Shown: positions 34,816-43,215 of the stretch, in pieces | Position numbering within the stretch: the stretch's first letter is position 1 | Layout: the number at the start of each line of letters is the position of its first letter | NCBI RefSeq assembly: GCF_000308615.1 | Contig: NZ_BAGB01000043.1 | Span: forward strand, 62,001 to 126,000 | DNA from: Nocardia jiangxiensis NBRC 101359 | GTDB taxonomy: Bacteria > Actinomycetota > Actinomycetes > Mycobacteriales > Mycobacteriaceae | DNA length: 64,000 nucleotides | Reading direction: 5' to 3' | The notes under the pieces: generated by a model | What the model saw: only the letters and a program-made list of their open reading frames with translations | The model's database searches: none | What the model was told of the DNA's origin: nothing | Position numbers and translations under genes: made by a program

Positions 34816-35706
34816 ATGATCGTCATGTCCGATGACTCGCCCCCCGACACCGACGCAACCGGATTCTCGGTACGCACCGTCGCAGAGCGCATCGGAATTC
34901 CCACCGCGACACTGCGCAGTTGGAATCAGCGCTACAGCATCGGCCCCTCCGAGCATCGGCGCGGTCGCCACCGCCTCTACTCCGAGGCCGATATCGCCCG
35001 GCTCGAACGCATGGTCCTGCTCGTACGAAGCGGCTCGAGCCCCGCGCGAGCGGCCGAGTCCGTGCGCGGGCGGCTGTCCGTCGCCGGTGACCACGCCTCA
35101 CTCCTCGAGGCCGCCTTCGCCTCCGACCCCGGCACCGTACAGTCGTTGCTGCTGGCCCACATTCGCGCGTCCGGCGTCGTCGACACCTGGGATCGACTGT
35201 GCCGCCCGGCATTCGCGGAGATCGTCCAGCGACAAGGGGCGGGCGAAGGCTGCATCGACGTCGAACACGTACTCTCCTGGTGCATCACGGCCGCACTGCA
35301 CCGCGCGATCCCGCCGCCGACCGATGCATCCGCGGCCACCGTCCTGCTCGCCTGCACCAGCGGCGAAGCGCACTCCCTGCCGCTCGAAGTCCTGCGCGCA
35401 GCACTCGCCGAACGCCACGTCGCGGCCAATATGCTCGGCCCCAACGTCCCCACCCCCGCCCTCGGCGACGCCCTCGATCGCAGCGCGCCGGGCTCGACGG
35501 CGGTGCTGTGGTCACAACAGGAATCCACCGCCCTCCTCTCGGCCGTACGCAAATGCGCCGAACGCGGCGCCCGAGTCCTACTGGCCGGCCCCGGCTGGCA
35601 GGACATCCCCACCCCCGACCCCGCCGAATTCGTCGACGACCTCCAGTCCGCGCTCTCGGAGCTACTCGGCGCCCACACGGCCGAGGTCACCGTCTCCGGA
35701 GGGTGA
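34816..35706 (+). CDS. litR: MerR-family regulator with B12-binding-like domains (LitR/CarH-like)
   Basis: Regulator of 296 residues. Residues 15-85 are a MerR winged helix (SVRTVAERIGIPTATLRSWNQRY...RRGRHRLYSEADIARLERM). Residues 90-170 match the helical cobalamin-binding cap and 175-290 the Rossmann-type B12 domain (LLACTSGEAHSLPLEVLRAAL, LGPNVPTPALGDAL). The cap motif W-x9-EH of photoreceptors is changed to Q-x9-EH, and E-x-H-x-x-G to EAHSLP, so adenosylcobalamin photochemistry is uncertain. Two ATGs (34816, 34825) are possible; an ATG at 34723 inside the operator is less likely. Expected to repress crtE and itself. Confidence 0.78.
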   Translation: MIVMSDDSPPDTDATGFSVRTVAERIGIPTATLRSWNQRYSIGPSEHRRGRHRLYSEADIARLERMVLLVRSGSSPARAAESVRGRLSVAGDHASLLEAAFASDPGTVQSLLLAHIRASGVVDTWDRLCRPAFAEIVQRQGAGEGCIDVEHVLSWCITAALHRAIPPPTDASAATVLLACTSGEAHSLPLEVLRAALAERHVAANMLGPNVPTPALGDALDRSAPGSTAVLWSQQESTALLSAVRKCAERGARVLLAGPGWQDIPTPDPAEFVDDLQSALSELLGAHTAEVTVSGG

Positions 35707-35730
35707 TCGCCCCTCGATCCTCCTACTGCC

Positions 35731-36639
35731 TCACTCGTCCTGCGGGGTCGCTGATTCGTGCCAGCGGTGCAGCAGCAGCCACTCGATCAGCGTGACGAGG
35801 CCGAAAAGGACGAGGGCGATCACGCTCGCGACGATGACGGCGGCGAACAGCTGCGGAGTCTGCAGTTGGTTCGCGTACCGGGTGATCGCGTAGCCGAGGC
35901 CACCGGCGCCGCCTCCGATGCCCGCGGCGAACTCGCCGACGATAGCGCCGATCGCGGCCGAACTGGCGCCTATCTTCAGTCCGGTCATGATCTGCGGCAC
36001 GGCGTGCGGGATCCGCAGGGAGAACAGCTGAGTACGCGGCGGCGCCCCGGCCATCCGGTACAGCTGCACCAGGTTCCGGTCGGTCGAGCGCAGTCCCTGG
36101 AGCGTGTTCGCCGCGATGGGGAACACCGCCAGCATGGCCGCGATGATGATGTTCGTCGCATTGCCCGCGCCGAACCAGACCACGAAGATCGGCGCGACCG
36201 CGATGATCGGCACGGTCTGCAGGATCACCAGGTACGGGTAGACACCGAGCTCCGCGACACGCCACCGCGCCATGACGAGTGCCACGGCGAAACCGCTGAC
36301 CGCGGCGAGCAGGAATCCGAGATACGCCTCCTTGATCGTGACGATCGTCGGCTCGATGAGGTCGCTCGCGCCGGTTCGCAGCGCATCGAGGACGTCCAGG
36401 GGCCCCGGCACGAGATAGGCCGGTTGTCCGGTCACCTTGACCACGAGCTGCCACAGGGCGATCGCCACGACCGCGAACACCAGCGGGATTCCGATGCGGG
36501 CCAGCTGTTTGGCCCGGCTGCGCCGCGGCGGCCGTACCAGTTCCCGGTCGTCGGCGACGTCAGGGTGTTCCGCCGCCGCTTCCATCACGGTCACGGCGGT
36601 GGCCGGATTCTCTTGCGCTACATGGACAGAGCGTGTCAT
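35731..36639 (-). CDS. ABC importer permease (system C)
   Basis: SsuC-type permease of 302 residues with a 45-residue cytoplasmic N-terminus and six helices starting at GIPLVFAVVAIALWQLVVKV. The coupling loop QLYRMAGAPPRTQLFSLRIP lies near residue 193, followed by AVPQIMTGLKIGASSAAIGAIVGEFAAG. It is the last gene of the minus-strand operon (binding protein, ATPase, permease), 12 bp after the ATPase, and converges on the LitR gene with 24 bp between. Confidence 0.85.
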   Translation of the reverse strand: MTRSVHVAQENPATAVTVMEAAAEHPDVADDRELVRPPRRSRAKQLARIGIPLVFAVVAIALWQLVVKVTGQPAYLVPGPLDVLDALRTGASDLIEPTIVTIKEAYLGFLLAAVSGFAVALVMARWRVAELGVYPYLVILQTVPIIAVAPIFVVWFGAGNATNIIIAAMLAVFPIAANTLQGLRSTDRNLVQLYRMAGAPPRTQLFSLRIPHAVPQIMTGLKIGASSAAIGAIVGEFAAGIGGGAGGLGYAITRYANQLQTPQLFAAVIVASVIALVLFGLVTLIEWLLLHRWHESATPQDE

Positions 36640-36651
36640 CGAACCATTCCT

Positions 36652-37431
36652 CTAATGCGTACCGGCGAGCATGCCGGCGATCTCACGTTCCATCTCGGCC
36701 AGCGCATCACGATCACGCGGCGCTGCGGGGTCGGCCGTGGGCGGGCTCGGGGACGTCAGGACCTGCTCGACCCGGCCCGGATGGGCGGCCATCACGACCA
36801 CACGGTGAGCGATGTTCACCGCTTCCGCGATGGAGTGGGTGATGAACAGGGCCGAGAAGTCCTGCAGCCGCCACAGATCGAGCAGGACCTCGGACATGTG
36901 CGCGCGGGTGAACTCGTCCAGGGCCGCGAACGGCTCGTCGAAGTACATGATCTTCGGTGCGCTCGTGATCGCCCTCGCCAGCGAGACCCGCATCTTCATC
37001 CCGCCGGACAGCTGACGGGGCAGCGCACTCGCGAAGTCCGTCAGTCCGACCGTCTCGATCGCCTGCCGCGCGGCCGAACGGCGTTGCTGCTTCGGCATTT
37101 TCTTCAGCTTCGCGACGAGTTCCACGTTGCTCCGGACGTTGCGCCACGCCAGCAACGTCGGATCCTGGAACACGTACGCCTGCTCGGTGGCGTGCCGGGT
37201 GAGCGTGCCGCGGCTGACCTCGGTGAGCCCGGCGGCCATGCGCAGCACCGTCGTCTTGCCGCACCCGGAGGGTCCCACGATGGACACGATCTCGCCGGTG
37301 CGCACCGTGAGGTCCAGGGGCGTGATCGCGTGGTAGCCGTTGCGGAAGATCTTCTCCACCCCGCGGAACTCGAGCATCGGGGCCCGTCCGCGAGTCCCGG
37401 AGGTCGTCGTCTCGGTGGCGCTGGTCGTCAT
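36652..37431 (-). CDS. ABC importer ATPase (system C)
   Basis: ATPase of 259 residues with Walker A GPSGCGKTT, Q-loop YVFQDPTLLAW, signature LSGGMKMRVS, Walker B IMYFDEPFAALDE and switch His in ITHSIAEA. The Walker B run IMYFDEP is slightly unusual in having Tyr-Phe before the Asp. The ATG at 37431 shares one base with the stop of the binding-protein gene (TGATG), which fixes the start and implies translational coupling; the open frame further upstream is not coding. Confidence 0.85.
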   Translation of the reverse strand: MTTSATETTTSGTRGRAPMLEFRGVEKIFRNGYHAITPLDLTVRTGEIVSIVGPSGCGKTTVLRMAAGLTEVSRGTLTRHATEQAYVFQDPTLLAWRNVRSNVELVAKLKKMPKQQRRSAARQAIETVGLTDFASALPRQLSGGMKMRVSLARAITSAPKIMYFDEPFAALDEFTRAHMSEVLLDLWRLQDFSALFITHSIAEAVNIAHRVVVMAAHPGRVEQVLTSPSPPTADPAAPRDRDALAEMEREIAGMLAGTH

Positions 37432-38501
37432 CAGTACGTGATGGGGTCGTAGGAACCGCTCGGGGCGGCCGGTTGCTCGGCGGCGGGAGCCAGGTCGCCG
37501 GTTACGTCGAAGTCCGCGACATCGTCGACCGAAATCGACTTCTTCACGACACCGAGCTTTCGCATCTGGTCGATCAACGCCTGCCACCGTTCCCGGTTCA
37601 TCGCGCCGATCCGCCGCGCGCCGTCGCCCGCCAGGATGTACTTGCGCTGCGCGTCCCATTCGAACCACACCAGCGCGGCGTCCAGAGTTTTGTCGACGTC
37701 CTTGGTCAGGTGAGTGTTGACGTCCGTGGCGACCTTGACGTCGCCGACGTAGTCACGCCAGCCCTGGTTGCTCGCGGACACGAACTTCTTCACGATCTCC
37801 GGCCGAGTCTTCAGGAAGTTGTCCGTGACGTAGGTGACCGTGTTGTACGGGTTGAAGCCGATGTCGGAGAACGGGAGGAACTTCACCGCCGCACCCTGCT
37901 CGTGGGCGACGTAGGGCTCGTTCGAGGCGATGCCCTGCTGGACGAGCTTGTCGTCGTGCAGGAAGTTGGCGAGGCTGCCGGTGTACTGCTGCTGGGCGAA
38001 GGTGATGCCGAGCGTTTTCTTCGCCCACTCCGGGCCCAGGACACCCGGCGAGTTGAGCCACGTCATGCCCGCGGTGTCTTTCAGGCTGGCGATGCCGGTG
38101 TCCGCGTGCACCATCATGCCGGTGGCGCTGTCCTGCATGATGGCGTTGACGGCTTTGAGGGGGATCCCTTGTTCACGGGCAGCGACGATCTCGTTGGACC
38201 CGGAGCCGGTGATGCCGAATTGCACTTTGCCGCTGGCGACCAACTGCGTCCCCGAGACCTGCGGGCCGCCCGGTTCGATCGTGACGTCCAGGCCCGCGGC
38301 CTTGTAGTAGCCGAGTTGCTGTGCGGCGTAGAACCCGCCGCTCTCGGCGGTGGGCAACCAGCCCAGCACGACCGTGACCTTGGTCAGCCCGTCCGCGCTC
38401 TCGGCAAGGGTGCTCGCCGTGCTCGAACAGCCCGTCAGGACGAGAGCCGTGGTGGCCGCGACGGCGGCGACGCCACGCAATCTGGTGAGTATCTTCGACA
38501 A
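37431..38501 (-). CDS. ABC importer binding lipoprotein, NMT1/THI5-like (system C)
   Basis: Lipoprotein of 356 residues. SKILTRLRGVAAVAATTALVLTGC is the signal with lipobox Cys near residue 25. The mature part opens VTVVLGWLPTAESGGFYAAQ and continues GYYKAAGLDVTIEPGGPQ, classic for NMT1/SsuA-type proteins. A TTG at 38501 is taken as start since GAGGAGATCGCC directly precedes it and it gives a complete signal peptide. Residues near 85-95 (GITGSGSNEIVAAREQG) are the usual ligand-cleft loop. First gene of the C-importer operon, preceded by the repeat at 38587. Confidence 0.84.
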   Translation of the reverse strand: MSKILTRLRGVAAVAATTALVLTGCSSTASTLAESADGLTKVTVVLGWLPTAESGGFYAAQQLGYYKAAGLDVTIEPGGPQVSGTQLVASGKVQFGITGSGSNEIVAAREQGIPLKAVNAIMQDSATGMMVHADTGIASLKDTAGMTWLNSPGVLGPEWAKKTLGITFAQQQYTGSLANFLHDDKLVQQGIASNEPYVAHEQGAAVKFLPFSDIGFNPYNTVTYVTDNFLKTRPEIVKKFVSASNQGWRDYVGDVKVATDVNTHLTKDVDKTLDAALVWFEWDAQRKYILAGDGARRIGAMNRERWQALIDQMRKLGVVKKSISVDDVADFDVTGDLAPAAEQPAAPSGSYDPITY

Positions 38502-38586
38502 GGCGATCTCCTCGGTGGGGTGGTGAACTCGACGCCTGGCCCGGCTGCCGGCGGGTTGCGGAGGTAGGTGAACTTCGTTCGGGCTC

Positions 38587-38606
38587 AAGGTAAGACGACG
38601 GTGTAA
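38587..38606. promoter_or_regulatory. Repeat shared with the GntR promoter (system C), copy 1
   Basis: AAGGTAAGACGACGGTGTAA lies 86 bases upstream of the binding-protein start, between it and the phosphotriesterase-like gene. It agrees at 17 of 20 positions with 41771-41790 in front of the HutC-type regulator gene. Probable operator for that regulator. Confidence 0.45.
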
Positions 38607-38668
38607 CGCGATCGTTCGGCGATAATTGCGCCGACGTTTCACACCGACCGGTTCGGTTACTTCCTGGG

Positions 38669-39733
38669 TCAGCTCACGATCGCGAGCGCTGGATTGATGA
38701 TGGTCAGCTCGTCGAACTGCCGCTCGTCCACACCGCGAGCCAGGAGGCGGGGCCGGATGTTGCTGAACAGGTGGCTCAGCCCCCAACCGCCGTAGTGGGT
38801 GAACTGCGGTTTCATCGCGATGTCGTGGCTCACCAGCAGCTGGCCGCCGAAACCGGCGTCCAGCAGGGACAGCAGCAGGTCGATGCGATGGTGGTCGAAC
38901 GATCGCAGGGGATACTCCCCACCCCTGCGCGCGGAGCTGGCCCACTGTTCCATTCCCCAGGTGTCGAGCTCGACCCAGCAGCCACGCCGGGCGACCTCGA
39001 AGGCGAATTCCGGCTCCGGGCGCTCGTCGCAGTGGCTGATGATCAGCTTGGCCGGATCCACGCCCAGGGCCAGTACCTCGTCGATCACCGGCAGCGTCGC
39101 GAGTGGATCGGGGTAGATCGTGCGATGGATGTTCAATGCCAGCCCGGATTCGAGCTGAGCCAGCGCCGCGCCGCGGACCACCTTGCGCTCGTCCTCGGTG
39201 GCGGGATTGCCGGTGCCGATCTCGCCGATGACCCCGGGACGCACGCCGGTCGCGCCGGCGCCGTCGTTGATCTCCTCGAGCAGCACATCCCGGATCACCT
39301 CGGCCGAGCAGTGGCGCACGTACGGCGAATGTGAGTGCTCGACGTACTCCCCGCACCCCATCACGACCGTGACCCCGGTCAGTTCGGCCAGCGCGCGCAA
39401 CGCCTGCGGATCTCGGCCATAGCCGGGGATGCCCAGATCGACGACCGTGGTTCCGCCCACAGCCGCGAAACCGGCCAGCTCCTCCCGCGCGACGCCGAAA
39501 TCGAGTTGCCGCATCGCCGACCGGTACGAGAACGGCTCCAGCTGAACCGCTCCGTGCAGCTCCGCCCGGTAGGGCTGGGTGTACTTCGCCAGCGAATCCG
39601 CATCGGACGGGTAGATCCACTGCGTACCCGCGTTCGCGATCAGATGCTCGTGCGGCAGCGTCACGCCCAGGGCGGTGGCCGCCACCGGACCGGTCACGCT
39701 CATCACGGTCTTCCCGGTCAGCGCCGCGCTCAT
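38669..39733 (-). CDS. Phosphotriesterase-family metal-dependent hydrolase
   Basis: TIM-barrel hydrolase of 354 residues with the PTE signature GVTLPHEHL (His28, His30), the ligand ISHCDERPE and LLVSHDIAMK (catalytic Asp), plus ALNIHRTI. The usual carboxylated Lys appears to be replaced in the segment RPGVIGEIGTGN, where Glu stands at the expected position, as in the Glu-bridged PTE-like lactonases. Family members open lactones or hydrolyse phosphotriesters and N-acyl amino acids. The ATG overlaps the stop of the MetV-MetF gene by 4 bp (ATGA), so the two are coupled. Confidence 0.8.
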   Translation of the reverse strand: MSAALTGKTVMSVTGPVAATALGVTLPHEHLIANAGTQWIYPSDADSLAKYTQPYRAELHGAVQLEPFSYRSAMRQLDFGVAREELAGFAAVGGTTVVDLGIPGYGRDPQALRALAELTGVTVVMGCGEYVEHSHSPYVRHCSAEVIRDVLLEEINDGAGATGVRPGVIGEIGTGNPATEDERKVVRGAALAQLESGLALNIHRTIYPDPLATLPVIDEVLALGVDPAKLIISHCDERPEPEFAFEVARRGCWVELDTWGMEQWASSARRGGEYPLRSFDHHRIDLLLSLLDAGFGGQLLVSHDIAMKPQFTHYGGWGLSHLFSNIRPRLLARGVDERQFDELTIINPALAIVS

Positions 39734-40893
39734 GCGACCACTCCGGACCGCACCGATGCCTCGACCGGGATGCCCGCGCGACGCCGCACCTCGGCGATCA
39801 GCTCGGCTTGCTCGGCTGACGCGGTGAGCGCGTTCTGCCTGCCGGTGACCGGGGCGAGCAGGCATCCCGCCACGCCGTCGGTCTCGTGCAGCTCCCGCAC
39901 GGTCTCGGCGGCGATGTCGAGTCCGGTGTCCTGTGGATTCTTGGCGTGGCGTAACCGTTCGAGGATCTGTTCGGGAATCGAGAATCCGCGCAGCCCGGCG
40001 TTCACCGCCCGCGCGATCGGCTCGCTCGGCATGATCGCGACACCGCCGAGCAGTGCGAAGGGACGCTCGTCGCCACGCAGGGCGTTGACCCCGGCGATGA
40101 ACTCCCGCCAGCGGGGCAGGTCGAAAATATGTTGCGTGACAATGAAATCCGCGCCCGCACGCACCTTGCGCAGGACCTGCCGCGGGCGGTCGCCCAGTGG
40201 TGGCGCGAACGGGTGGGCCACACTGCCGAGGTGCAGATCGGGTTTGACCTCCACCGCTCGGCCGTTGTCGAATCGGCCTTCGGTGCGCAGCCGGTCGGCG
40301 ATCGCCAGCAGGCGCGGGCTGTCCAGATCGAACACCGCTGTCGCCGAGGGTGAGTCACCGACCAGAACATGGTTGCCGGTGACCAGCAACGCATCCCGGA
40401 CGCCGAGACTGGCCGCGCCCAGCAGGTCTCCCTGCAAGGCGATCCGGTTGCGGTCGCGGCAGCCGAAGGTGGGCATCACCTCGAGTCCGGCCGCCTTCAG
40501 ATGCGCCACCGCCGCAATGTTTCCCATATGCACGTTGGCGCCGGAGTGATCGGTGACCGACACGATGTCCGCGACGTCCGACACCACGCGGGCCGCTTCG
40601 ACGAACGTGCTCGCATCGGCGCTGTCCGCGCCGTTCACCTCGGCGATCACGGCGAACCGTCCCGAGTCCAGGTGCTGTTTGAACCGGCTGCCCGCACCGG
40701 CGGGGCCCGGCACCGAAAGATTCGCCAGGAACGCGGTTTCGTCCGCCGTACGCCGCGCCGCCAGGCCGGGATCGAGGAATACACACGTGCTTTCCGGCGC
40801 GGTCTCGCAGCCGCCGTCTGCGAAAACCCCGCCGCAGGGACCGATTTTCATGGATTTGGGACAGTTATAGTGAACGGGCAGCGCGGTCTGCAT
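39730..40893 (-). CDS. Methylenetetrahydrofolate reductase with N-terminal MetV-like zinc module
   Basis: Protein of 387 residues. The first 45 residues contain four cysteines (11, 20, 29, 37) and the motif KIGPCGGVFADGGCE, as in the MetV subunit/MTHFR_C module; the remainder is a MetF TIM barrel (FAVIAEVNGADSADASTFVE, ADIVSVTDHSG, NVHMGNIAAVAHLKAAGLEV, DFIVTQHIFDLPRW). In acetogens MetV and MetF are separate; here they are fused. It should interconvert methylene- and methyl-tetrahydrofolate. Start at 40893 follows GAGGACAACC. Its presence in a catabolic cluster suggests that the substrate yields a one-carbon unit. Confidence 0.78.
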   Translation of the reverse strand: MQTALPVHYNCPKSMKIGPCGGVFADGGCETAPESTCVFLDPGLAARRTADETAFLANLSVPGPAGAGSRFKQHLDSGRFAVIAEVNGADSADASTFVEAARVVSDVADIVSVTDHSGANVHMGNIAAVAHLKAAGLEVMPTFGCRDRNRIALQGDLLGAASLGVRDALLVTGNHVLVGDSPSATAVFDLDSPRLLAIADRLRTEGRFDNGRAVEVKPDLHLGSVAHPFAPPLGDRPRQVLRKVRAGADFIVTQHIFDLPRWREFIAGVNALRGDERPFALLGGVAIMPSEPIARAVNAGLRGFSIPEQILERLRHAKNPQDTGLDIAAETVRELHETDGVAGCLLAPVTGRQNALTASAEQAELIAEVRRRAGIPVEASVRSGVVA

Positions 40894-40930
40894 GGTTGTC
40901 CTCGATTCGGATTGTGGAGAGTTCAGCGGA

Positions 40931-41737
40931 ATGGCTGCGTCGTCAGCGCGGGTTGGAGTGGCGGTCCCGGCAGCGGACCGGGATGAAGGATGGGTCGGCG
41001 GCGCGTGGCACGCGGTCGACCGCCTCACCGCGGCCGGGCTGGAGGTCGAGGCCGCGGTCGGGGACGTGCCTCGCGAATGGCTCGGCCCTACCGCACCCGA
41101 TGTCGTTGTGCTGCACGGCATCCAGTACTACAACGCGGCGCTCGAACTGCTCGGCGCGACGGAGAGCGCCGTCCGGTCGGTGATCCTCAGCGACGTCCCG
41201 CTGGAGTACACCGACGGGACATCGGAGCCGCCGCCCGGCCTCACCCTCGTGGACTGGCGCTGGTGGGTGGGCGCGGAGCACGCGGGCCGAGCCGCGGCAG
41301 CGGAGACGGCGGGGCCGATCGGTTTCGTCGCGGGGCCCGCGGTGCCGACACAGCGGCGAACGGCGGCCGCTTTCGTCCGGGGCGTGTCCGATGTGGATGA
41401 GCGGCGGTCGGTCGTCGTGGTGCACCTGCCCGATTTCCGTGACGTCGACCGAGGCGCGGCCACCGGCGAACACCTGGCCCGGCATTTCGGGTGCGGCCTC
41501 GTCGCGCATTCGGCCGATGAGGCGGGCGCCGCGGCAACGGCTGCTGCCCGAGCGCTCGGCGCGACGACCTACGGATTCCTCACCCCGGTCGGCGATGACG
41601 CGGCGAGCATCCGAAGCGCGATCGCGCCGGTGCTGGAAAACCTGGTCCGCACAGCTGTAGCCGGAACGAAACTGCCCGGCATTCATACGTGCACTTGGGA
41701 GGCCGGTGAGATCTGGCTCGAACGCGCACCGTCGTGA
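40931..41737 (+). CDS. BMP/PnrA-like protein without signal peptide
   Basis: Protein of 268 residues that begins VGVAVPAADRDEGWVGGAWHAVDRL, the opening of BMP-family nucleoside-binding proteins (type I periplasmic fold), and continues VVVLHGIQYYNAALELL and PGIHTCTWEAGEIWLER. There is no signal peptide or lipobox from the ATG at 40931, which has GGAGAG upstream; the longer frame from 40892 adds none either. So it would be cytosolic, perhaps a ligand sensor or an enzyme with a borrowed fold. Divergent from the MetV-MetF gene with only 37 bp between. The assignment to BMP is by eye. Confidence 0.5.
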   Translation: MAASSARVGVAVPAADRDEGWVGGAWHAVDRLTAAGLEVEAAVGDVPREWLGPTAPDVVVLHGIQYYNAALELLGATESAVRSVILSDVPLEYTDGTSEPPPGLTLVDWRWWVGAEHAGRAAAAETAGPIGFVAGPAVPTQRRTAAAFVRGVSDVDERRSVVVVHLPDFRDVDRGAATGEHLARHFGCGLVAHSADEAGAAATAAARALGATTYGFLTPVGDDAASIRSAIAPVLENLVRTAVAGTKLPGIHTCTWEAGEIWLERAPS

Positions 41738-41770
41738 AGACACCGGGAGTACGGGGAGAAGCACACCCCG

Positions 41771-41790
41771 AAGGTAAGACAGCGTTGTAA
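41771..41790. promoter_or_regulatory. Repeat shared with the binding-protein promoter (system C), copy 2
   Basis: AAGGTAAGACAGCGTTGTAA, 128 bases before the start of the HutC-type regulator. Matches the copy at 38587-38606 at 17 of 20 positions, suggesting autoregulation plus control of the importer. Confidence 0.45.
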
Positions 41791-41917
41791 AGGTCTCGGG
41801 TCGCAGCGGTTTCATTCCTGTTGCGTCACAGGATGATTCGGCGAGCACCGGCACATCGGCCGGGTTACCCTGCTTTCTCACCACCAGAGGTACCGCGGCA
41901 ACCGAACGGGAGCATCG

Positions 41918-42640
41918 ATGGCAGACAGGGCAGGATCCGATTCGCTCCACGAGCAATTGCAGCGCATTTGCCGTGAAGCGGCGGAGATGGGGACGCCCCT
42001 GCCGCCGGAGATCGAACTGGCCCGGCGACTGGGCGTGTCCCGGCCCATGGTGCGCGAAGCGCTGGTGGGGCTGGAAGCGCACGGGCTCGTCGCCCGCCGG
42101 GCTCACCAGGGTACGTTCCCCAACGTGAGCGCCTTCTCCGTGGCGTTGCGGATCGACCAGTCCTACGAGCTGTCGACACTGCTCGAGGACGCTGGTTTCG
42201 AGGTCGAGGTGGACGTCATCAGCGTCGAATGGTCCACCGTGAACGATGTCGAGGCCGCGGATCTCGCGGTGCCGACCGGATCGCAGTGCCTGCGAGTGGT
42301 CAAGCGCTGGCTCGGCGACGGCACGCCCCGGATCGCCGCCGAGGACGTGATCCCCGCCCGGCGGCGCGACGACGTCGTCTTCGACACCAAGTACTCCGTC
42401 TTCGAGATCGTCGAGGTGCTGCGGGGCGAGTCGGTGGAGTGGGAGTCCGCGAAGATCGGGGCGGTGGTCCCCGAGGGCGCGTGGCGTGAGGTGCTGGCAC
42501 TCGACGACGCCCGCCCGGCTCTATCGATCACGCTGGTGGGAGCGTCGCTGCACGGCACGCGCCTCTACCGGGCACACGAGTTGCATCTGATGGACGGCCT
42601 GGAGTACGGGATGGTCCGCCGGGCCGTCCGTCGCGGGTAG
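41918..42640 (+). CDS. GntR-family regulator, HutC type (UTRA effector domain)
   Basis: Regulator of 240 residues: winged helix at residues 8-70 (LPPEIELARRLGVSRPMVREALVGLEAHGLV) followed by a UTRA domain (LEDAGFEVEVDVISVEWSTV, TGSQCLRVVKRWLGDGTPRIAAEDVIP, YRAHELHLMDGL) that binds a small ligand such as urocanate in HutC. It lies between the two halves of system C, and the two matching repeats at 38587 and 41771 are good candidates for its sites. ATG start at 41918; a TTG is not needed. Confidence 0.83.
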   Translation: MADRAGSDSLHEQLQRICREAAEMGTPLPPEIELARRLGVSRPMVREALVGLEAHGLVARRAHQGTFPNVSAFSVALRIDQSYELSTLLEDAGFEVEVDVISVEWSTVNDVEAADLAVPTGSQCLRVVKRWLGDGTPRIAAEDVIPARRRDDVVFDTKYSVFEIVEVLRGESVEWESAKIGAVVPEGAWREVLALDDARPALSITLVGASLHGTRLYRAHELHLMDGLEYGMVRRAVRRG

Positions 42641-42759
42641 CGCAGGGTCGTTTCGTTTCACGGGCATAAACGTCGCGTAATTCCGCCGTCATGGCGCTGT
42701 CTGACCATGGATTACACGCGAGAAGTCGCGATCGCACACTTGCCCATCGAGGAGTTCCC

Positions 42760-43215
42760 TTGGCCGAAGCACCTGTGGTGAAACACGTCGACGACCTCGT
42801 CGCGCGCCTCATCGCCCCCACCGACCTCGTCAAACTCGTGCCGTTGACCGGTCCTGCCGACGGCTCGCCCGCGAGTGTGTTCTTCGAGATCTGGGAGCCC
42901 GGCGGAGCGCAACCGAAGAACTCCCACCCGGAATCGGTCGAGATCTTCCTGATCCTCAACGGTGAAGCCGAGGCCACGAGCGACGAGCACATGGTGCGAC
43001 TCACCCAGGGCGATGTCCTGGTGCTGCCCAAGGGATCGACGCACACGATCCGGAACACCTCGGCGACCGAACGCCTCTACGCGGTCACGATCATGGCGAC
43101 GGACAACGAGGGTTCCCTCCCGGACGGATTCGAGCACCTGGTGACCACGGGCACCCCGACGACGTTCGACGACCAGGACAAGCAGGCGATCTTCGCCGGT
43201 CTCCGGCAGTCATGA
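42760..43215 (+). CDS. Cupin-domain protein
   Basis: Single-cupin protein of 151 residues. The barrel motifs are NSHPESVEIFLILNGEAEA (motif 1 with His and Glu) and VLVLPKGSTHTIRNTS (motif 2 with His). A TTG start at 42760 is chosen because AGGAG stands five bases upstream; the open frame extends back to 42691 but has no site there. Its stop overlaps the isochorismatase gene by 4 bp (ATGA), so both act in the same pathway. It may bind metal as a small isomerase/dioxygenase or just stabilise an intermediate. Confidence 0.76.
   Translation: MAEAPVVKHVDDLVARLIAPTDLVKLVPLTGPADGSPASVFFEIWEPGGAQPKNSHPESVEIFLILNGEAEATSDEHMVRLTQGDVLVLPKGSTHTIRNTSATERLYAVTIMATDNEGSLPDGFEHLVTTGTPTTFDDQDKQAIFAGLRQS

Noticed and set aside
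38502..39620. Upstream extension of the system C binding-protein frame
   Set aside because: It is a shadow of the phosphotriesterase-like gene in another phase; the TTG at 38501 begins a perfect lipoprotein signal.
42660..42690. Possible third copy of the system C element before the cupin (TAAACGTCGCGTAA)
   Set aside because: Two bases shorter than the other copies and poorly matching; could be chance.
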